Shown here: piece by piece, positions 58,800 to 64,000 of the stretch
Position numbering within the stretch: the first letter of the stretch is position 1
How the letters are laid out: each line of letters starts with the position of its first letter
Assembly: GCA_009617715.1 (NCBI GenBank)
Contig: VTFK01000016.1
Coordinates: 806,001-870,000, forward strand
Source: Plectrocnemia conspersa
Lineage: Eukaryota > Arthropoda > Insecta > Trichoptera > Polycentropodidae
DNA length: 64,000 nt
Direction: 5' to 3'
Notes under the pieces: model-generated
Seen by the model: the letters and a program-made list of their open reading frames with translations, nothing else
What the model was told of the DNA's origin: nothing
Databases searched by the model: none
Made by a program: the position numbers and the translations under genes

Positions 58800-59126
58800 A
58801 AAAAAATCATAAATTAATGAAATAAATGATACGAAGAAGACCAGCTCCTCGTATCGGACATAGGCGAGTTGACTAATGTGAACGTCTTGGCTCTAACGGG
58901 CATCAAAAGAGGACGCGATCGTGATTCTCAAACGTTTCAGAATCCAAAAATGAATTATTAGAAAATAGTCTAAAAGCATATTTTAGTAGCTTAAGGCAAT
59001 GCGACATACAACTTTATGTGAGAACTCAGTGATCGTTTCTCAACGCTCTAAAAAAAGGCGTTGAGAAATGATCACTGAGTTCTTCATATATGTAAAATAT
59101 TATTTCGACTATTGACCGCCATAGGT
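58800..59126 (-). mobile_element. LINE fragment C (internally deleted subfamily)
   Basis: Reading the minus strand, it starts in the RT region (GGCGGTCAATAGTCGAAATA, corresponding to GGACGATTGTCGAAAGAATA in copy D at about 59633). It then jumps directly to the C-terminal part of ORF2 (GTTGTATGTCGC ... CACGATCGCGTCCTCTTTTG ... GAGGAGCTGGTCTTC). The junction carries an inverted duplication (59021-59083). Copy E at 60745-61257 has the same arrangement. C is broken off at its 5' side where copy D begins, at about 59127. Confidence 0.82.
59021..59083. repeat. 26-bp snap-back inverted repeat in LINE C
   Basis: Arms 59021-59046 and 59058-59083 are reverse complements over 26 bases with one mismatch, with an 11-base loop. 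One arm corresponds to normal LINE ORF2 sequence (GAGCGTTGGGATACGATTCG in copy D at about 60259). The other is an inverted copy of it placed at the deletion junction. Confidence 0.85.
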
Positions 59127-59134
59127 ACCGGATT

Positions 59135-60581
59135 TAATTCCCAAATTTATTTTGAAGGGTTGCGAAGTCAGTCTCGCTGCTCCTCTAAAATGTATTTATG
59201 ATCTGATTCTCAAGACATCACTATTTCCTGATCTATGGAAATGCGCAAAAGTCACCCTATTTATAAAAGGATAACAAATTATATAAAAGAATTATAGACC
59301 AGTCGCAGTGTTGTCAGCTCCTGCTAAATTATTTTAAATAATTATTCATAAATATCTCTATAATCACTTTCGGCAAGTTTTGTTAGACCAACAGCACGGG
59401 TTTCGTCCTGCCCGTTACACTGTTACTAACCTTCTGTCGTTTACCAAAACGATGACAACTTTTCTCGATGCGAGAATTCAAGTAGACGTCGTGTATACAG
59501 ATTTTGAGAAAGCCTTTGACAAAGTTTGTCATTGGTTATTATTATAAAAATTATCGAACCTCGGTTGCTCGGATAATTTTACTTGGTTATTCTCGAGTTA
59601 TTTAAGCAATCGTAGACAGTTTGTAACCTGTGGACGATTGTCGAAAGAATATTTTACCTCTTGGGGGTTCCTCAAGGATCCAATCTGGGCCCTTTGCTTT
59701 TTGTGTTATTTATTAATGACATAAATACAGCAAATACAAATAAGTTTTCTTCTGTACGCAGATGATTTAAAATTATATAAATACATTCGATCTGTTGTGG
59801 ACTTCTTCTCTCTACAAAGTGATTTAGACTCTCCATGGAGATAGGCTTCCGTTAACCGTCTGCCCTTTAGTGTCGGAAAGTGCCATACTGTGTCATTTTC
59901 TCGATCGCATACGCCATCAGCTTATTTCTACCATCTCGGTGGTAACATTTTGACATTAAAGATCTCGGAATCACTTTTGAGAGCAAATGGAGGTTCTCTC
60001 TACACATACACGACGTCTGTGATAAATCTTCTAAGATGCTCGGCTTTGTTATGAGGAATGCCTTTCACTTTGACGATCCTTCAGTTATTCGCATCCTCTA
60101 TGACATCATAGTTCGTAGCATTCTTGAATCGGGATCTATAATTTGAAATCCCCGAATAGCTAAATATTTCCTTTTAGTGATACAAATTTAAAAAAGGTAT
60201 TTAAGATACCTTTACAAAAGGACATTTGGTTATTATCCGTACATATATCCTAGCGCCTTTCTTTTAGGAGCGTTGGGATACGATTCGCTGAGCTCTCGCA
60301 GAAAGTTGTATGTCGCTAAGCATTTTTTCAAATAACTAAAAGGTGCTGTCGACAATCCAGCTATTCTCGAGGAATTCCATTTTTGGGTTTCGGAACATTT
60401 TCGAGAATCACGATCGCGTCCTCCTTTGATGAAATTTAGGGCTAGGTCGTCCGCACTTGCCGACTTGTCTATAGCTGTGGCCATTCGGCTCCTTAATACC
60501 CTGGCATTACATATTGACCTATTCAATGTTAGCTACGAGGAGCTCATTCAGTTTTTATCATTTAATTTTGATATTTTATAA
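59135..60581 (+). pseudogene. LINE ORF2 reverse transcriptase pseudogene
   Basis: RNA-directed DNA polymerase of a non-LTR element, now dead. Visible blocks in order: an RT0-type segment PKFILKGCEVSLAAPLKC (about 59138-59190); PDLWKCAKVTLFIKG (about 59228-59272), then a stop; NYRPVAVLSAPAKL (about 59297-59340); QQHGFRPA; YTDFEKAFDKV with the first catalytic Asp at 59500; LGVPQGSNLGPLLFVLFIND (59661-59720); YADDLKLY with the catalytic Asp pair at 59761-59766. These blocks lie in different frames and are separated by several stops and frameshifts, so no functional enzyme can be made. A thumb/C-terminal region follows. The upstream endonuclease is absent. Confidence 0.92.
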
Positions 60582-60668
60582 TTTTTTGTTATGTTTATTA
60601 TTTTTAAGTATTGTTCTATTTATGTATAAATACGTTTTTTTTTGTTTTTAAATTTAAAATTCGTTTTC

Positions 60669-60712
60669 GACCATCGTGGCGCATTGGGATAACCTGTTAG
60701 GCCACGATGGTC
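60669..60712 (+). ncRNA. LINE 3'-UTR stem-loop (copy D)
   Basis: Stem GACCATCGTGGC (60669-60680) with exact complement 60701-60712 and loop GCATTGGGATAACCTGTTAG. It lies about 10 bases before the poly-A-like tail. The perfect stem is shared with copy A, whereas the coding regions around it have decayed. Confidence 0.85.
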
Positions 60713-60744
60713 TTAATTTAATCTAAAAAATAATAAAAATAATA

Positions 60745-61257
60745 CGAAGAAGACCAGCTCCTCGTATCTGATATAGGAGAGTTGAGTAATGCGGACGTCT
60801 TGGCTCTAACGGGCATCAAAAGAGGATGCGATCGTGATTCTCAAACGTTTCAGAATCCAAAAATGAATTATTAGAAAATAGTCTAAAGCATATTTTAGTA
60901 GTTTAAGGCAATGCTAAGCGACATACAACTTTCTGCGAGAACTCAATGATCATTTCTCAACGCTCCTAAAAAAAGTAATTAAAAATGATTACTGAGTTTT
61001 TCATAGGTGTAAAATATTATTTTGACTATTGGCCGCCATAAGTAACAAACTGTTTACGGTCGCTTAGATACCTCTCCGAGAATAACCGAGTTAAATCATC
61101 CGAGCAACTGAAATCCAGCAATTTTTGTTGTTTACCCATGACAAACCTCGTCGAAGGCCATCTCAAAATAAGTATATACGAAGTCTACTTGTATCTATGC
61201 ATAAAAATATTTTGTCGCTGTTTTAATGAAAGACAGACTTTTAATAACAGTGAGTGT
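60745..61257 (-). mobile_element. LINE fragment E (internally deleted subfamily, longer)
   Basis: Minus strand, from 61257 downward: a segment matching D near 59420-59530 (ACTGTTATTAAAAGTCTGTC, ACAAGTAGACTTCGTATATAC, CGACGAGGTTTGTCATGG), then TTGCTCGGATGATTTAAC and CGTAAACAGTTTGTTACTTATGG. Next comes the same deletion as in C to the ORF2 C-terminus, and the 3' end CTACGAGGAGCTGGTC-type. Its snap-back repeat (about 60938-61001) is decayed. E lies tail to tail with D and has the same orientation as C. Confidence 0.83.
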
Positions 61258-61259
61258 TT

Positions 61260-61420
61260 TTTATATGTTTGACATATTATTGATATCTAACTAATAATTA
61301 TCTTAGTGAGTTATTAGAAAAGCCAACAGATTCAGTCAAAGTTACGTATATAAATTTAATTTTTATAATTGACCGCATATAAATGTCTTTTGATTAGAGC
61401 TTGTTATCTAATATGTATCA
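61260..61420. other. AT-rich spacer
   Basis: No supportable feature was seen. Confidence 0.5.
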
Positions 61421-61424
61421 AACC

Positions 61425-61870
61425 GATAAATAACCCAGCGAGTTACCATCGGAAGCGAATCGAAGCTGCGCTGAACAGATCGCGACAGCGCCATATTAAC
61501 CCTTTGAACACCCGCCGGTATCCGAGCTGCATTAATCACGCAATCGCCACATTTGTACTAGATACACAATGGTGTTTCGCCCGTGTACAATCCGGCCCTG
61601 GCCGTTGTCATTTATCACGACGCCACCGCTCGCCAGATCCGTTTCCTTTTATATGTTCGGATCCGCAGTTGCGAGTCGGGGCACGTCAATCGCTCGTTAC
61701 TGCGGGGTGTGTGTGGGCGGGTGGGTGTTTGTGTCTGTGTGTCGATTGCGAATTTTTCCAAAGTGTAAACATATTTACTGGCGTTTACGTAGGCGGGTGT
61801 GTAGCTATCCCACGTGTATGTACATACGCACAGGAACCGTGAGAAAGGTAGCTAAATGTTTGTCGAACGT
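61425..61870 (+). promoter_or_regulatory. Strong G+C- and GT-rich island with the longest open frame
   Basis: Three overlapping + frames are open here (157 codons at 61369-61842, 121 at 61569-61934, 61 at 61583-61768). The 157-codon one is the longest in the window, yet it has no domain, is rich in Arg, Cys and Pro, and ends in a stretch encoded by a GT-rich run (GTGTGTGTGGGCGGGTGGG, about 61707). Three frames open at once point to composition and not to selection on one frame. AAGGTAGC and CCGTGAGA could serve as donor sites (about 61840-61852). Candidate 5' exon or promoter; coding is possible but unproven. Confidence 0.35.
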
Positions 61871-61874
61871 CACT

Positions 61875-62185
61875 ATAATTATATTTGTTGAGTATGAAAT
61901 TTTGTCACAAAATGGTTTTAGGGTGTCGATTTAACAGTATATTCATAAATTTATAGTAGTATGCTTAAAATATTTGACAGTTGTTTATATTGCGTAATCG
62001 ATTATTTACAAATTTATATTTTAATAAACTGTGACTAATTGACAATTAAATTTCATTTTATATTTGACGTGAGAATCTCGGTTATTATTGATACTAAAAA
62101 TACATTTGTTTTTAACTGCGACCTTAGTGTACAACGGACATATGCAACTATAAGTTGTTTATAAAATGAAACAAATATATATTAC
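61875..62185. other. AT-rich noncoding stretch
   Basis: No supportable feature was seen. Confidence 0.5.
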
Positions 62186-62369
62186 AATTTTTATTCGTAG
62201 AATGGCGAAAGGCCCCAATAAACGAACAAAGGTTAAAGCGGAGTGAGCCCTTATTATTTTGCTCCGTGAAATAATTTGCTTACCTAACAAGATATCCATA
62301 CATTGTTCAAAAATAGAGAATTGAATCCATTTCATTCTCAAGGCAAGCGTCGAAAAAAAGCTATGGATA

Positions 62370-62601
62370 GATCCCTTCCTGAATCACTTCAGAAAAAGCT
62401 GAAAATCCTTTTTCATGCTCGTAGCACATATATCAATTTGCTGTCTGCCACTTCCACTTCGGCTCCTTTTACAATCTTAGACATCAGAGACTTGAGGGTT
62501 TTCCCCTCAGCTCTTGTGCGCCTAATAAGTGTCTTTTTTGTTAATACTTCACGTTCACGTGTTAATACTTTGTTGAATGACGTGACAGTTGAAATTAACT
62601 A
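62370..62601 (-). pseudogene. Possible decayed coding relic, unknown family
   Basis: The minus strand, read from about 62601, gives a 59-codon stretch rich in charged residues (core VLTREREVLTKKTLIRRTRA, then EGKTLKSLMSKIVKGAEVEV), ending at TGA at about 62416. After one frameshift it continues as EHEKGFSAFSEVIQEGIYP. The residue mix is protein-like and unlike other frames here. The + strand is also open for 118 codons (62303-62659) across the same bases, which weakens the case. I do not recognise the family; a transposon protein relic is as likely as a host exon. Confidence 0.35.
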
Positions 62602-62664
62602 TCAACGATTCTTCGTAGTATTATCTAGATGTCACCACCTGACACCAGAAAATAGGTGACTTAC

Positions 62665-64000
62665 TTTATATCTGTAACACGTACACAATAATAAAATAAA
62701 AAAATGTTTATTTCAATCTGTTTTTATTAACCTTTAAAATATTTTTTTTTAAACAAAATTTGTAACAATAATTTTTAGCAACATTTAAATGTTAATAATT
62801 TTTCCAGTATTAACTAATAATATACGTAAGAAAATCTTTAATTATATATTAATAATATATTAATCAGTAATTTTTCACTATTATTTTTATAATTTACAAG
62901 CTTTTTTTAGTAAAATCATAAATACATTTTTAATAGTAGATACACATTTATATTAAAAATATAAAAGTTGCAAAACGTCTATTTACTGTTTCAACTTAAA
63001 CATAATCAAAGTCTACATGACAAAATAAAAGTGCAAAAACTATACTTAATTATAAGTTTTGGCTTATTTTATAAATAAAATTTCCTGGTAGCATAGATGA
63101 TTTAAAATATAGCTTTTACAACTATCAGGTAAATGCCACTACTTGCATAGTTTTTTTTTCACATGTGTCACGTCTGTCAAATAACATTTCTAAAGAACAT
63201 ATAATTTCACATATCAGGCAAATTATATTATTACCAGCAGAAATAAATATCTACCGATATAAATTCATTCTCTGAAACTCAGTGAAATACACCTTTACTA
63301 TGACATATATTACATAACGTATGTGCTAAGTGTTCTTCATACCTTTGTCTCTATATGATTTCACTAAAATGCCAGTAAAAGTATAATTTCACCGATAATA
63401 CATATTCACTCTTACATATGCATTATAAATAAAATAATAAAAAAATGCTTATTCACATACATAAATTTTAAATTAATAATATAAACTGAATACTTATTTA
63501 TTCTGAGATAAGATAAAGCTTTAAAGTTAATTATTACATTAATTTTGAGACCCTAAAACATTGAATATAAATCCCGCTGCTTCTACGAGACAGTATCATT
63601 GCGTTGTCGAAGATTTACTAATGTGATCTATGCTATTTAAAAAATGATGTATTTTTATAAAAACGCAATTAAACATAAAAATATACAATAATTTTAAATG
63701 AATCAACAAAAATAAATATATTAAATCAGATCAAGTCTGTGCGTCATTTTAACTTATTTTTAGTATAAATTATTTTATGATCCTGAAAGAATTTTTATTA
63801 CAAAATAATATTTTAATCTAACGATTTTTGAATTGCATATTGCACAATAAAATGTTTTTTACTATTTACTATAGCATACATATTTGTTAAATAATAAAAT
63901 AACAAAGTTTTTGGTGTAAAATAAATAAATTAATTCAATGAAAAAAAATCAATTAGAAAAGATTGCCAAGAAGTCGCTAAAATATTTTTTATTGGAAATA
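62665..64000. other. AT-rich noncoding desert to window end
   Basis: AT-dominated DNA. A small more complex patch occurs at about 63570-63625 (CCCGCTGCTTCTACGAGACAG). No gene or repeat could be supported. Confidence 0.6.

Larger units (their letters stand above)
59127..60745 (+). mobile_element. LINE copy D: Jockey-like retrotransposon, 5'-truncated
   Basis: Contains the reverse transcriptase pseudogene (own entry), the C-terminal part of ORF2 ending at a TAA at 60579-60581 (frame ...HIDLFNVSYEELIQF...), and a 3' UTR of about 150 bases. The UTR holds a 12-bp stem-loop and ends TTAATTTAATCTAAAAAA plus an A-rich tail. The endonuclease domain and ORF1 are missing. Its 3' tail abuts the 3' end of copy E in the opposite orientation, and its 5' end abuts copy C, so three family members are packed into 2.4 kb. 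Motif style (RT0 region, YTDFEKAFD, GVPQGSNLGPLLF, YADD) fits the Jockey group of insect non-LTR elements. Confidence 0.92.

Noticed and set aside
60233..60526. 97-codon minus-strand frame
   Set aside because: It is the antisense shadow of the LINE ORF2 C-terminal region, which reads on the + strand.
1..64000. CRISPR arrays, prokaryotic operons, riboswitches, rho-independent terminators
   Set aside because: The DNA has eukaryotic character (transposon families, base composition, lack of long frames); no regularly spaced repeats or operon structure were found.

Overview
This window looks like noncoding nuclear DNA from an arthropod, most likely an insect. By eye it is very AT-rich (about a quarter G+C). 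It is full of poly-A/T runs and tacatacatatg-type simple repeats. Every open frame is short (the longest is 157 codons) and none shows a recognisable host protein domain. There are no ribosome binding sites, operons, rRNA genes or intact tRNA genes. I therefore report no confident host protein-coding gene. The organism assignment rests on composition and on the transposon families (a Jockey-like LINE, hAT, tRNA-derived SINE remnants), not on a diagnostic gene. I could not name the species.

Layout: long AT-rich deserts alternate with islands of 150-600 bases of clearly higher complexity and G+C. The main islands are near 3.6-4.1, 4.6-5.2, 7.9-8.3, 8.9-9.3, 11.7-12.1, 16.1-16.5, 20.7-21.6, 23.5-24.0, 24.5-25.0, 26.2-27.1, 31.9-32.4, 34.4-34.9, 35.6-36.0, 38.1-38.5, 41.3-41.6, 43.4-43.8, 48.4-48.8, 52.2-53.4, 56.8-58.1, 61.4-61.9 and 62.2-62.7 kb. 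Some contain open frames on both strands, which is what a locally GC-rich noncoding stretch produces. The pattern fits a gene desert or very large intron holding candidate regulatory elements, but without alignment this is inference. The best candidate for a transcription start or first exon is 20.74-21.07 kb.

Mobile DNA is the best supported content. (1) Bases 54.6-61.26 kb hold five decayed pieces of one Jockey-like LINE family, called A to E here. Copy D (about 59.13-60.74 kb, + strand) still shows reverse transcriptase motifs. A and D share a 44-nt 3'-UTR hairpin with a perfect 12-bp stem. C and E, both on the minus strand and flanking D, share the same internal deletion of the RT core, sealed by a snap-back inverted duplication. 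(2) A 637-bp hAT-type element at 14172-14808 has 19-bp terminal inverted repeats, a perfect 8-bp target duplication, and a relic of the hAT transposase C-terminal domain. (3) A 156-bp foldback MITE lies at 22040-22195, with 59-bp arms. (4) A second foldback lies at 30943-31032, with a diverged partial copy 170 bp upstream. (5) A tRNA-derived SINE family occurs at 2.6, 30.4 and 49.4 kb, and a different tRNA-like SINE head lies on the minus strand at 52.0 kb.

Smaller structure includes perfect short palindromes (9788, 15588, 23564, 26591), short tandem repeats (1812, 8063, 25440, 44851, 47152) and several two- or three-copy dispersed repeats. A symmetric CACGTG-GATTA-CACGTG composite lies at 38239. 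No CRISPR array, satellite array, or bacterial or viral genome was seen.
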